The notes: a model not told the origin generated them from the sequence alone. DNA of 64,000 bases from Angiostrongylus vasorum (GCA_018806985.1 JADANN010000245.1:62001-126000), one strand, 5' to 3'. Shown: positions 20,598 through 31,718, counted from the stretch's first letter. Made by a program: numbers and translations.

Positions 20598-20724
20598 TGT
20601 ACCCATGCACACCTAAGATTCACAAATATATAGCATCCGAACCGCATTGTTCTATATCCACGCTTCCGAAGGTGGTAAAAAATTGCCTAAAAGTACACCG
20701 AGAGTATAAAAAAGGGTTAAAAAA

Positions 20725-21000
20725 AGGGTAAAGCTCTCGGCGTTAATCATTCATTCCCTGTGAGATACGCCATGCATTCGACTGCATTAAGCATCGTTGA
20801 AGGTGACTGAAAGTATATCTGGCCTTTACAATGACTCGCGGTGGCCTACCATTGTATCAAGCCAGTGCTACTATCCTTCCAGACAAGATTGGTACCAATT
20901 TGCCAAACTCGGAGGGTAGAAGGCTTGGTCAGCCAGTGGAACAGGGACCGATCCCATGTGCACTGCAAGGCGCTTCCGACCACTGCGCTTGACGCACCTC
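20725..21000 (-). repeat. SINE1 (tRNA-like), minus copy
   Basis: A near-complete reverse copy. GTAAAGCTCTCGGCGTT is at the tail and CATGCATTCGACTGCATTAA in the body, with ATTGGTACCAATTTGCC. The reverse A box CGACCACTGCGC lies at about 20979-20990. On the minus strand it starts GCGCAGTGGTCGGAAGCGCC. Confidence 0.85.
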
Positions 21001-21044
21001 ATCAAAACTCAATGATATGGCTGGATGTTAAAGACGATACTATA

Positions 21045-21165
21045 GGCTATGGCAGTCTATTACTACACTATTACTATGCTACTAATACTACTACATATTA
21101 CACTGCTGCTCTGTGATAGTGTTATATGCCATACTACTGCTACTCTACTATTACTAGCACTCGTT
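21045..21165. repeat. TAC/ACT low-complexity tract
   Basis: Irregular trinucleotide-rich run (ACTACTACTA-like) directly after the SINE1 copy. Confidence 0.6.
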
Positions 21166-21429
21166 TTTTTGGTTTCTTTATATTAAGAGCGTTCGCACAC
21201 TTTCAATAAGATAGCAGTAAGCACTATATTTTAGCGCAGTATTCAACACAAAATATTTTTTTGTCCTTGCGTCCTAACGAGAGATGTTCCTTCTGAAGTG
21301 TGATTTAGTTGCCGAGAACTATGCTTCTGCCACCATGCATATACTGCTTCGACATTTTAGCAAGAACTCACAAACCAGTAGCTGGCGTTGTTCAGACTGA
21401 CTTGTCAGGAAACGCAATGACCTTGTTAG

Positions 21430-21559
21430 CATTGCAACGCAAAGGCAAGCGGTATAAATCACTCTGGCTTTGAATTCATGAGTAATATCAGCAATTTGCC
21501 GGCGGTCGCTGGTTTCGGCGTCGACATGTACAACATGATAATTTTAGCTCACGAGCTAG
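21430..21559 (+). CDS. Exon ending in HELG: possible M12B-type metalloprotease fragment
   Basis: After CCTTGTTAG the frame runs 43 codons plus one base to a GTATTT donor. It ends GFGVDMYNMIILAHELG, cut just where a zinc-protease HExxH signature would continue (AHELGH in reprolysins/ADAMs). The preceding HCNAKASGINHSG is compatible with, but not diagnostic of, that family. I could not find the next exon starting with His. Seen: HELG before a donor. Inferred: metalloprotease. Confidence 0.35.
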
Positions 21560-21561
21560 GT

Positions 21562-22550
21562 ATTTACTATTAAGCTATTTTCCTTGCGCTTAGTTCACTG
21601 ACTACGTACACATATCTATAATAATAAGTTCCTGTTATATTGCCGTATCTCTCAGGCTGCAGCAAAAATTGATTGTCTCTCTCACCTATTGCTGCTGTCT
21701 TATCATTCAATCATAGTAGCGCATTATTATAATCTTAGTCACGTCAGTGGTGGCCGGATTATCCGAACCGGGCAAGAGAAGGACCTCGACACATTTGCAA
21801 CCCGTTCATTATACGCAATATAACGGCAAAGAGAAAATATTAACGTAGATGTGCTTATTATAGTGGATTAAAAACAACACATTAAATCGTCAAAGTAGCG
21901 ACTAAAACATCGCCTCGTAGAGGACGCGCATGCGAGTTTTTCTAGGACTAATTTGTTCGAATCGCCGTCAACTCTACACAGGACACAGACAAAGGGAATA
22001 CTATATGTTACCGTTAGAAATGACTCAAATAGTCTTCTAGCGGCTTTTTTTTCTTTTCCCTTCTTCTTTGATACTTAAAAGCACTTCTTGAAATGGTCAC
22101 CTCATTCAAAAGTTTTTGCAATTTAGGAAGGAAAAAAAGACGAGTGGCAGAATGACATATTCAATAATATTCTTGTAACGAAAGTATTAGTTACAACTAA
22201 TCACTGGACGATTCCGAGATTTTCAATCAACGAAACCTTTAGCCAAAACACTCACCGAATAGCAAAATGAGAAAATAGGAGCTATCAATAACTACTGTCT
22301 TTGGTATGACTGTACTCTTTAACAATCCCTCTAAAAGATCATAGTAACGCAAGCAAGTGAAAGTGATAAACCTATCAACACATCTTGTTTTATTCCTTCT
22401 CTATTTGTTCGATTCGAATTACGACATTTTCTAACTGATAGAGTTCAATGAATCTCCTCTCGCCCACGTACAGTTGTTTGGCTAGTAACCATTCTTAAGT
22501 CGTAAAACAATCCCCCATCACTCATATGTTGGTGAAGCAATAGTATTCCC
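21562..22550. other. Probable intron; two overlapping open frames at 21740
   Basis: After TTATAATCTTAG at 21739 two frames are open for about 35 codons (e.g. QWWPDYPNRAREGPRHI). Neither continues the HELG exon in phase. The rest is AT-rich. Confidence 0.3.
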
Positions 22551-22554
22551 GTAG

Positions 22555-22610
22555 ACGAGTAGAAAGCACGCAGGTCACTAAGAAATTTCAAACTATAAGA
22601 GCTTGTGCAT
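22555..22610 (+). CDS. Small internal exon
   Basis: Between AGTATTCCCGTAG and GTATGT: one base, then RVESTQVTKKFQTIRACA, then one base. Both sites are good. The minus strand is also open over 74 codons here (22445-22669), so strand is the main doubt. Confidence 0.35.
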
Positions 22611-23257
22611 GTATGTGCAAAAACGTCTATAAATTCAATTATAGGTCTTCGTCCTTTTTTGCTTCTCAAAACATCGTTATACCATCTGTTTTATGGCAGG
22701 TCAGCAAATAATTGGTTTAGAACCGATCAATTTGATCGTGCAAGTTTCTGAACGTTGCTCATACCTCGCTTCGCTGTAAAAACCTATCGCACCACGCGCA
22801 AATGGTTCCAGATTAATAGACCAATGTTTAAATTTTTTCAGTCGCTACGAAGTTACTCTTTTGTTTGAAAGTCACTGAGGGATGTTTCGTTAGATGACGT
22901 TAAGACTTGCTTAATTTAGCATTTGAGCAGTTCAAGTTCACGATATCTATAGAATTTCGAGCAAACAGTTAAAGGGTTACAATCCACTGACGTGTTGATA
23001 AAAAAATTCCATTGTGTACATTCACTCAAAGTTATAAGTTTCTAAGTTAACCACAGAATTTCCAACCAGTCTAACAAAATACATTGTCAAGAATACTTAA
23101 CAACTTGCAAGCTGTTAGTCAGATCACAACCTAAGTAAATGGGAGGTTTTAGTGTTCTGCACTAGAGGCGTTTTACCAGTTTTTCACTTTTAATTTACTT
23201 ATGAGAGGTCCTGAATGGTTAACTTGTACTTCACGGTATGATCAAACTGTCACACAG

Positions 23258-23341
23258 GAAACCGGATGACGCCGAAGTGAAAGAAATCGTAGAAAAAAAC
23301 TTCAACGGTCTACTAATTCTATACAGTTCTATGGTACACCA
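23258..23341 (+). CDS. Small internal exon
   Basis: It follows AACTGTCACACAG and ends CA/GTAACC. It encodes KPDDAEVKEIVEKNFNGLLI, then LYSSMVH. Alternatively an ATG at 23239 starts a 35-codon frame in the same phase. The composition is clearly protein-like. No family assigned. Confidence 0.45.
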
Positions 23342-24037
23342 GTAACCTGTAGTTCAGTTCAGCTAAAGAGAGGCTGGTAGAGAAGCCTTTTAGAATTTAT
23401 TTGTGAATATGTCAAGCACGGCACCACACACCTTTATGCAGAATGAGAAGCCTCTCAGATCGCAACCTATGAGAGGTCATCTACAGGTAGTTTACCTTTA
23501 CAGCTGATGATTGCAATTATATGGTTCTTTTTGACTATTGCTTTTGACTGCTTCATAAAGTGAAAAGCTGTCGCTCTCCCTGATGACTTAAGAAGCCAAT
23601 TAACATTCCAGGACTACTCGAACAAATCATATTTCCCACTTATGAATGGGTTTGGAATCAGAATGTACTCCTCTTAAGTGAGAAAATACTAATGTAATTT
23701 TGTTTTTCTTCTTCGCTATTCACTTCTTGCTGTAACTGATGAACATGTGAAGCAACATCGGGTGAAATTGTTTTGCACCAAACATGTTTTTTCAAAGCCG
23801 GTCAAAACACATCTCTAAAGAACCAGAAATTTGTCGTACGACTACAACATATCTAAGCCCATTTATTTAATGTTTCAAAAGCTATGGCTAAGCCATTTCG
23901 AATTTCAAAGTAAGAGAATTTTACTACGAATTGCCTTTTCGCTAATGCGATAGCTAGTAGATAGCTCAACGGCACCTCTTTACTTAATTATTCTATCCAA
24001 TACAAATTTAATGAAATCTCTTCACTTTCAAGATGTC

Positions 24038-24262
24038 TATAGCGCAGCTGTTAGAGGCGCTTTATAACATAAAGAGGGCTAGACGTTGGTTTGTCCCAAT
24101 TTCCTGGACAAACGAACCCTTCCATTCTTCTGGAGTAGATCGACTTTAAGCACGAGTATACTATCCCAAGCACTGCGTAGGGCAAATATGCCTTCGATCA
24201 CCTTTACGATGCAACGAATGGAGGTTAAGTCTTGACGCATCCCACATAAATGTGTTTTAATC
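24038..24262 (+). repeat. SINE1 (tRNA-like), decayed copy
   Basis: ATAGCGCAGCTGTTAGAGGC at the 5' end and CAAATATGCCTTCGATCACC further on identify a worn SINE1 copy. The 3' part (GACGCATCCCA) is present. Confidence 0.65.
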
Positions 24263-24637
24263 TCTATTTTGGATAGGTTGCATTTATGTTATGTAACTGA
24301 CCTAATGACAACTACGAAACTAGTAATTCTTTGTCTAAAGTCGCACCAGACAATCCACATGGGGATAATAAAATTGTAGGAACAATATAAATTCATTTTA
24401 TTAAAAAAATCGGCAATTACTGATATGCTATGAAGGTGTTGTTAACTTGGTCCTCTAAAGTTTGTGTTTTTAGTCTGAACTCTTCAAAAAAACATAGACT
24501 GAAATGTGATATTATATAGAATATGACTCATTTCCGTCTATCTTTGTCCTTCAGTACGTCATGTCATCTTCCTGAAAACGCTGCAATGTGTCTTGTGATT
24601 AGTTTAAAGATCGTGGTTTCCCCCACTTTTTGTATAG

Positions 24638-24717
24638 ATGCCCAGAACTTTCAAGATGCATACAGCGCTCAAAGAGTACATAAGGAGCTGCACACAGTGC
24701 ATATCAAACTAAGTTAA
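24638..24717 (+). CDS. Candidate terminal exon
   Basis: It follows CCCACTTTTTGTATAG. Two phases are open: AQNFQDAYSAQRVHKELHTV to TAA at 24715, or MPRTFKMHTALKEYIRSCTQ. The acceptor is good and the phase unresolved. Confidence 0.35.
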
Positions 24718-24933
24718 AAAAATCTAAAACAGTGTATTGAGTCAAATAGTCTCAGCAAGAATATCTATTGTTCTACTAATTGCTACATTAATTATACTGT
24801 GTACTATATTGATAACACAATTCCTAACTAAAATTCGTAACTAATTGCTCTGACATTGAGTGGATCACTTTTTTCAATCAAAGTTTTGAAGCACTTCTGA
24901 AAATACAGTTAAAAATTTCCGCTTCTGTTTCAG

Positions 24934-25030
24934 GTAGAAGGCGATAGCTTGAGATGTTTCTTTATTGAAAGGATTAATGAACTCGGTTACACAGAAATCG
25001 AGTCCGCATGGGATCCAGGACAATTTCTTG
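24934..25030 (+). CDS. Plus-strand gene, internal exon
   Basis: It follows CCGCTTCTGTTTCAG and ends at GTGTGT. The peptide is VEGDSLRCFFIERINELGYT, then EIESAWDPGQFL, ending with one base. Both possible downstream exons (25078 and 25371) fit this phase. It is one of the clearest exons in the window. The family is unknown. Confidence 0.6.
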
Positions 25031-25077
25031 GTGTGTACTTTAAATCAATTATTTGAAAAATGTTTTAATACAAGCAG

Positions 25078-25148
25078 GTAAAAATGACAAACTGGATTGT
25101 AAAACAGGGCGATCACTACTACTACGGTGCTCACATGCTCCACCCTAA
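25078..25148 (+). CDS. Alternative terminal exon A
   Basis: It follows AATACAAGCAG after a 47-bp intron. In phase with 24934-25030 it gives GKNDKLDCKTGRSLLLRCSH and stops. If used, the protein ends here and not in the exon at 25371. Confidence 0.35.
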
Positions 25149-25370
25149 ATAAAACTTCAAGTACTAGCAATCAGTATCAACGATTTTTTTCAAATCACAT
25201 CTCCCAGCGTCGGCTAAGCTTAGCAAATTTTTTTAGCATTGTTTTAATATTACGTCCTTTATAGTCTTTGTGGTCATGTAAAATATCATGCCCTGCTTTT
25301 TGTTACAAATATCCTTCTTCTATAATTAGACACTGAGAAACTAGTTTTTACCTATCCTCCTATCCTACAG

Positions 25371-25477
25371 ATTTCGAGACATCCGTTATGCACTGCAATT
25401 GTTCCCATCAACCGTCATCAAAGAAAGTTACCAACTTGCGGTTTGACGGTTTGATAATGGGCGCAGAACTGGGTTGA
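25371..25477 (+). CDS. Alternative terminal exon B
   Basis: It follows TCCTCCTATCCTACAG, a stronger acceptor than that of exon A. In phase with 24934-25030 it gives DFETSVMHCNCSHQPSSKKV, then TNLRFDGLIMGAELG and TGA. I prefer this ending on acceptor strength and codon character. Confidence 0.5.
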
Positions 25478-25479
25478 CC

Positions 25480-26125
25480 TAAAATGACCCATGAGGCTAT
25501 CAACAAATCGAGTTGGCCAGATCTCTTTTTCAATTATCGTCTTCCATTCCTACGAATTACCTTCCACTAGGTGGTATAAATTTCTCGAAGACACAAAAAC
25601 ATGTTATTCTTTGAAAATCTTAGAACGGTCTTTATATGATTTCATGCGTGCCCGATAATAGTCTAAAAGTATTCGTCGAGCTTCCAGATTATTTATGGAT
25701 TACCCACGTCAATTCCCTATTATCAGAAACGGCAGACGGGTTGATTTCCCAGAAGCTAACTAGACTATTTCGTCACATTGTTTGTGTATCACTTAAATTC
25801 CTCATGTGATTCATAGGTTCAATAGTTTGTGCCTTAAAGCTAACCTGACCATCACTTCCTGGCGGTGGTGGCCAAACTCTTGGTTTATTTTTCTCAGTTA
25901 GAAAACACCCTTTTGGAAGTAATTTGTGTCAGGCAGCCCTTATTGACGATACATGCGCCACAAATATGATTTTGATGTCTAGAAATCATACTAACTAGAT
26001 AATAGGAGCGGTCGACAATGTTACATCCATTTTTGAAGCTAAGTAGGTGAAATTCTCCACTTGTTCACGATTTAAAAATCTCCCCCTAAGGAGAAAAAGA
26101 AATTTATTTGCCTTTTAGGCTTCAA
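25480..26125. other. No clear feature
   Basis: Intergenic or intronic. No repeat family member or exon was recognised. Confidence 0.4.
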
Positions 26126-26129
26126 TAGT

Positions 26130-26360
26130 CGGGGCCGGTTCCAGGATCCATCTACATATCACGTGAAACGAAAATGTTTTTCATGGACGAAATTACAAAG
26201 ATACGTGCCGAATTCTGAACTACATGGATGCCATCCTCAGCCTAAGAAGAAATCGAATCAGATACCTTCTACACCCAATCAGAAGTTTTTTAGAAATATT
26301 ATGAGAACATCGCTCTTACAGAAGATTCGAGCAACGGAAGATGGTCCTTATAAGCCGTGA
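26130..26360 (+). CDS. Terminal exon, basic protein end
   Basis: It follows AGGCTTCAATAG and is open for 76 codons to TGA: SGPVPGSIYIYVKRKCFSWT, LHGCHPQPKKKSNQIPSTPN, ending EDGPYKP. It is Lys/Pro-rich. A stronger acceptor (GCCTTTTAG at 26119) leads into a frame that stops soon. It may continue the gene at 24.9-25.5 kb or be separate. Confidence 0.5.
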   Translation, partial: RGRFQDPSTYHVKRKCFSWTKLQRYVPNSELHGCHPQPKKKSNQIPSTPNQKFFRNIMRTSLLQKIRATEDGPYKP

Positions 26361-26644
26361 GACGTCACTTTTTGTATATCTGATTAACTTTTCACTTGAA
26401 TGTCCGCGGTAGTTTCTGAGCATTCGAGTATTCGATCGCTCAGCCTTCCACTCGGCTTATGACGAAGCACATAGGTATTTCTCAATAGAGAAACGGAAAT
26501 CATGACATCTCTCAAAATACTCACTGCCGAAAACTACTCGTAGTATACTGAATGAGAATTCTTGCGTAATGCCTAATATGTTGGTGTCTTTGTATTTGTT
26601 ATGTCATTAACTATTTATTGTTTCTAGATAGTTTGTCCTTTCTT

Positions 26645-26872
26645 ATGCGTGTTGGCACTACCAATTCACTTCGTTTCTCACTCAATTTATGTTTTTCGAT
26701 TTGCTTTAAACTTTTGAACGTGCTACTTCTCATTGCAATTGTACTAAGCACACAGCCTACAAAACAAGGACATGGAAAAACTGAGGGTAATGTAAAGCAT
26801 TGCAGACGAATGAAACGCATCTTCTACGTACCATCTCATAAACATCATGTTCGAAAAAATGAATCGAGCTGA
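26645..26872 (+). CDS. Small protein with N-terminal membrane/signal segment
   Basis: ATG to TGA, 75 codons. The segment CFKLLNVLLLIAIVLSTQPT is a signal peptide or signal anchor. It is followed by a Lys/Arg/His-rich part (TKQGHGKTEG, RIFYVPSHKHHVRKNESS). A GTAATG site at 26788 could be a donor, in which case only the first 47 residues belong to this exon. It looks secreted or membrane-tethered. The family is unknown. Confidence 0.45.
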   Translation: MRVGTTNSLRFSLNLCFSICFKLLNVLLLIAIVLSTQPTKQGHGKTEGNVKHCRRMKRIFYVPSHKHHVRKNESS

Positions 26873-26977
26873 AATCAAAAGTTATGACAAGGATCTAGAG
26901 AAGTGATTCTTTCTTAAGCCTATGATATCCGGGCTGCCCAATCCAATTTGTTATCACTTTATTTTCACAACCTCTAA

Positions 26978-27262
26978 CAGGTGTGGCGCAGTGGTCGGAG
27001 GCGCCCTGCAATACTCACGTGGAATTGATCCGTGCCCATGGCCCATCAAGCCTTCCATCCCTCTGGAGCAGCAAATTGGCACCAGACTTGTTTGGGAGGA
27101 TAGCAGCACTGGCTCGATACATCGGTAGGCCACTGCGAGTCATTGTAAAGGCCAGATATGCATTCAATCACCTCCAACGATATTTAATGAAGTCGAATGC
27201 ATGGCGCATCCCTCAGGGGATTGATGAACGCCGAAGGTTTTATCATTTTTATCCTAACAGGT
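26978..27262 (+). repeat. SINE1 (tRNA-like), best-preserved plus copy
   Basis: It starts GTGTGGCGCAGTGGTCGGAG (A-box-like), then a B-box-like GAATTGATCC 35 bp on. The body is GGATAGCAGCACTGGCTCGA, CCAGATATGCATTCAATCAC and GAATGCATGGCGCATCCCTC, ending TTTTATCATTTTTATCC. It was used as the reference for the other copies. Confidence 0.9.
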
Positions 27263-27494
27263 TTCACCTTTCCTTACTAGCGAAGTTAACGATAACAACG
27301 ATATTACGGAAACGTAGTTTGCCTAATATGTAAAGGTAGGATCTAAAGTCACATCTTAGGTTAGTCGTGAAGAATAATTTTATCCTGTTATTAAGGAATA
27401 CTAGTGATATTTTCGATTAACGAGAACAAATCCAAATTTGGAAGGATGTGAGCAAATCTTCACTCATCCCACTCTTGTTCTCACTTTGGTCTTC

Positions 27495-29600
27495 AGGTGT
27501 TACCTGTACCACCTGTAGTCCCGTTGATCGGTCTTGCTGGTCTTCCACTGAGAAGGGACCTTGAATTCAGACAGGTAACGTGTGAAGAGCCGAGCCAGTG
27601 TGTTTACGAGGACTGATGGAAGGTTCTTCAGGTGTTCAGATCTTATACTGTCCGGACCTGAGGCTGTTCGATTTTTCACCGACGAAATGGCATGTCGGAT
27701 TTCGGTAGGGAGAACCGGTGGTACAACATATCCATCCTCCTTTATTTCATATGACGGGAGGTGGCCGTTGCTATTGAAGTGATCTGAATAGTATTCGTGA
27801 ATGATTTTCTGCATTGCTTTCTGGACGCTGCAACTGTCCCGTCTAGGCGTCGCAGTGCAATCATCTTGGTCTTGTAATTGGCGAGGCTTCGGTGGGCTTT
27901 GCGAATGCTTTTCCCAGCCTCGGCAGCTTCGACCATTACTGCTGCTCTTCTCCCCTTAAGATCTTCTTTTATCGCCTGTCTGCATTGTTTTGCAAGTTCG
28001 AACGTTAGTTCGCGGTGTCCTGTAATTCGTACGATTCCACGCCGGCGTATCAACTCGAGTGTTTCTGGAGAGAGACGTCTCTTGGTGAGCTTCGAACTCT
28101 GAGCTTTCATAGCGCTAACGTGAAGATGTTGAATGATCCCGTATTCATCGTCGATGTTATCGGCAACGGCATCTTTCCAGCAGCCGACTAATGAATTGAA
28201 TAAGTCCCAGTTTATGGTGGTTCTGGAACTTTGATTTTTGAATTTAGTGACTTTTTTGTCCTCTCAGCAAGAAATAGAATCTTGCACGAACGAGACGATG
28301 GTCTGACTTCGCGTAGAATTTTGGGACAACAGCGACATCGGTTAGGCAAAACCTTCTATTTACTATGACGTGGTCTATTTCGTTATGGTACTGTCCACTG
28401 GGAGACTCCCACCTCCAGAGTTGAGGGTGGGGCTTCTGGAATTGCTAGTTATCATGGATCGTCTTGGTCGTCATGATAAACTCAGATAGCCTCTCACCCT
28501 GCTCGTTCCAATCTAAGCCGTGGGTCCCAGTGTGACATTCTTCAGACGTTCTTCTTGGTCCGATCATAGCGTTAAATTCTTCAATGATGACCTTGGAGAA
28601 TGTGTGGTCTTCTCTATAGAACTTCTCCGTGTCCATATAGAATGCTTCGACTTCTTCTTTGTCATAGTTTGATATCGGCGCGTAAACGAAGAAGATTGTC
28701 AAAGCAGGTATTGATCCACATCTTTTTAATCGTAAGCTCCCGTTTCGGGTTGTAAGTTGTTCGAATATATCGATGTTCACAGACAAACTCGTGTTGACGA
28801 GAACGCGGACGCCGCTGACTCCTCTACCGTCGCATGTTCTGAGGAAAAGTTCTTCTCCGGTGTCATAGACGGCATTGAATGGGTGGCGTCGTCTCGTCTG
28901 GGCCATGCCAATGACTTCGTACCTTATCTTTCTCGCTTGTACGACCAAGTATTTTATCGAAGACTAGTGTGCAAGGGTTCGTGCATTGTAGGTGCAGATC
29001 GTCACCTTAGTTTTCTGCGATCCAGGCAGCTTCTATTGGCGCTGGGATTTTAGCAGCCTCTCCGTACTCGCCCTACCCAACGCTGCGGAATTGAGGACCA
29101 TTTTGGAGTCAGGGGAGTGAGGCTTGTTTTTTTTACTGTGTTTAGCATTTTGATACCCACTTATAGTTTGCTGGGCTGTGAATGTGGGGGGGGCTGGGTA
29201 TACTCACGGGTAGCTTGCCAGGCTCTCCCAGAGTGGACATGGAGCTTATTTGTTAGAGGCGACTCCTAAACGCTCTCCATATACTTCCCTGTCACTTGAT
29301 TGTGGACTTTTGGCCGAACTGACTCGTAGAATACAATCCGCATAAGCGAGAACGCACCCACACACGCGTGCATGAATACGCGTAGCAAATACAGAAAGTA
29401 TGTGCCAAATCGGCGCAACAAAAACAGCGAGCCCATCCCCCTAGATCCATCTTTGTCTCAGGGAAGCAAAGGTCGTTTTTGGCCCGCGATTAACCCTCTA
29501 TCTGCATCATGGGGACGCGCCACGTTGCCTCGCGACTAACCGACTCGAGATCCCTCATATGAGGGAGATCCGTGGATCTTCGGATAATTAAACATTATTT
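27495..29600 (-). mobile_element. RTE-A LINE, internally deleted
   Basis: Read right to left: a GC-rich 5' region (about 29600-29060), an endonuclease domain ([12 protein letters not shown] at 29000; [28 protein letters not shown]) and the linker before RT (SPETLELIRRRG, SSVKNRTASGPDSIRSEHLK, ending SEFKVPSQWKTSK). Then the frame jumps straight to the extreme C-terminus TDQRDYRWYR and the 3' tail at 27495. The whole RT core is missing. The catalytic Glu of the endonuclease is replaced (GMAQT instead of the usual ETR form), and there is an in-frame TAG near 28960. It is non-functional. Confidence 0.9.
29552..29565. repeat. Perfect palindrome in RTE-A 5' region
   Basis: CCCTCATATGAGGG, a 14-bp perfect inverted repeat with no spacer, near the apparent 5' boundary of the RTE-A element. 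Confidence 0.6.
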
Positions 29601-30190
29601 TTTTGTCTCCATTTTCCCTTTATAGTTTTCGGGAAGACCTGAGCACTCGCACAGCTTTTTTAATGTATCTTTTTTGAAGAATCTTAGATCCATTCTTGAC
29701 ATGTCCTCCATCGACATCACAGACGCTCTTCAAATTTTCAATGACGTCGCAGCACAATTTCATGGCAGTGGAAAACTCTATCATCCTTTTCTGAATAAGA
29801 CATAGTCAAATAAACTCATGCTTTCTCTAATATGCTAGTATTAATATGATTTACTGCAGTATTACACATTTCCAAATTCATTGTGACTTTCTGAAATCAC
29901 CACATTTTTTCTTTTCAAGTTAGTGCTGTCGATGAAGCACACGAGAGACGAATCGAGTGCTAGAATTACTGGGATCTGCGCAGTGGATTTGAAACCGGAT
30001 CATTTTAAAAATTTTGCAAAAAGTGGTTTGTTTTATTTTAACCAAGCAATTTTGACTTCTACATCACACTGGGTGTACGTGACAATCGATAGCTAGGATG
30101 ATCCCAAACATCTTTTCAAATGTCATGTGCCAAAATATATTCTCAGTTGAATGTTGTCGCCCATTTGGAATGCGAGACTTCCATGATATT
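29601..30190. other. No clear feature
   Basis: AT-rich spacer between the RTE-A copy and mariner copy 1. Confidence 0.4.
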
Positions 30191-30191
30191 A

Positions 30192-31718
30192 TCAGGTGGT
30201 TCAAAATAAACCAGCGTTTTTAGTTTTAGCCAAAATAAGAGCCATTTAAATCGACACATTTTTTGCAACGAGAAAGAGGATTATTGCATAAAATTCTAGA
30301 GTTCTGGAAGCGATGAATTCGTTCAAGGGCTTTTTGAGTTATCGTGGTTGGCGAAACATTTCTCGGCAGGAAGTAGTTAAGCTGCTTGAAGAAGTGATAG
30401 TCGGTAGGCGAGAGCTCTGGTGAATATGGCGGATGAGGCAAAGTTTCGTAGCCCAACTCATTCAACTTCTGCAGCGCTGGTTCCGTAATGTGAGGCCGGG
30501 CATTCTCATGGAGAAGGAGTGGTTCTTTTTTTCTTCACTAATGCTGGTCGTTGTTGTTGTAGTTCACAGTGCATTTCGTCGAGTTGTTAGCAGTACTTTT
30601 CTGTCGTAATCGTTTCGCCCGGATTCGAAAAGCTGCGATGAATCAGCCCACCAGCAGCAAACAACCAAATAGTCACCGTAACCTTTTTTTTGGCGCATTT
30701 TCGGCTTTGGGAAGTGTTATGGAGCCTGATCGGAGTACAACCATTAAGCTGAACGTCGCCGGTTTTCGCACAGAATCCACTTCATGTAGCACGTTAAGAT
30801 TCTATCAAGAAATGGGTCGTTCTTGTTACGCAGAATAAGAGAAGATGATACTTCAAAATGGCGATTTTTGTTGTTGTCTAATTCGTGCGGCACCACTTGT
30901 CGAGTTTTTTGTTCTCTTTCCTATGCGATTCAAATGAACGGAAATTGTTTCTGTGTTTCCGCCAAGCTGTACTGTAAGCTCTCGAACTGCTGTTTGCGTG
31001 TTTGCTTCCACTAGTGCCTTCAATTTGTCATCAAGTTCATTGGGACGTCCTCGGCCTTCCTTATCTTCGACGTCGAAATCACCAGATCGGAATTTCAGGA
31101 CCCATTTTCGCACTGTTCATTCACCAACACTACCTTTACCCCCAAACTTCATTAAAGTTTCGAGCCGTCTCTGCTGCACAACGAAAGCGTTTGAACTCAT
31201 TAAAGAAAATTTGACGAAAATTCATTTTTGATATTCAAAGTTACAAGCTCAAATTGGTAAAAAGATTTAAATTTTGGCAAAATATAAAACCACATTGCTA
31301 ACTTTTTATTTGCTGCCTACTACAATTTTTCACAGTAGGGTATAATGCGAAATACAACCACAATGATGCTGAGACATTTGCAAAACTCCGGACCTCAAGT
31401 GTCTGCGGTGGGGATTGCTGATAACACTGATCGATAGAATAAGCTGAGAGAAGAGAAACGAAGGACCCGCATGGTGCTGTGGTGAACGCGTCAGCTCCCG
31501 AAAAGGGTAATAACGCGTTCGTTCCCAATTGCTGAAACCTACGGTCCGGAGTTTTGCAAATATCTCGGCATCATTGTGGCTATAAAAACACAATTAAAGC
31601 TACTATAAAATTAACTAATAATATGTAGTATTCCAAGGTACAAAGAATATTTTATTGGTAAAAAAATACACTAAAGCAATAAGTGTTTCAAAACGCTCAT
31701 TTATTTTAGGCCAACCTG
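30192..31718 (-). mobile_element. mariner transposon, copy 1 (inactive)
   Basis: The ends are inverted repeats: CAGGTGGTTCAAAATAAACC on the left, and the complement of GGCCAACCTG/TTATTTTAGG on the right. The minus strand encodes mariner transposase parts. The DNA-binding side has RKWVLKFRSGDFDVEDKEGR and LKALVEANTQTAVREL. The C-terminal side has HPPYSPELSPTDYHFFKQL, where TDYHFF holds the last Asp of the DD34D triad. The middle is frameshifted. An FB foldback is inserted at 31335-31592, explaining the excess over a usual mariner length of about 1.3 kb. It resembles the hookworm bandit type. Confidence 0.9.
31335..31592. mobile_element. FB foldback element, complete copy nested in mariner
   Basis: The two arms of about 60 bp are inverted copies: left CCACAATGATGCTGAGACAT with TTTGCAAAACTCCGGACC; right GGTCCGGAGTTTTGCAAATA with TCTCGGCATCATTGTGG. 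The centre contains CGAAGGACCCGCATGGTG and GTAATAACGCGTTCGTTCCC. It has no coding capacity, and the target lies inside mariner copy 1. Confidence 0.85.

Noticed and set aside
27878..28102. Plus-strand ORFs over the RTE-A copies (also 28757-29053 and 33641-34107)
   Set aside because: They are antisense to recognisable LINE coding sequence.
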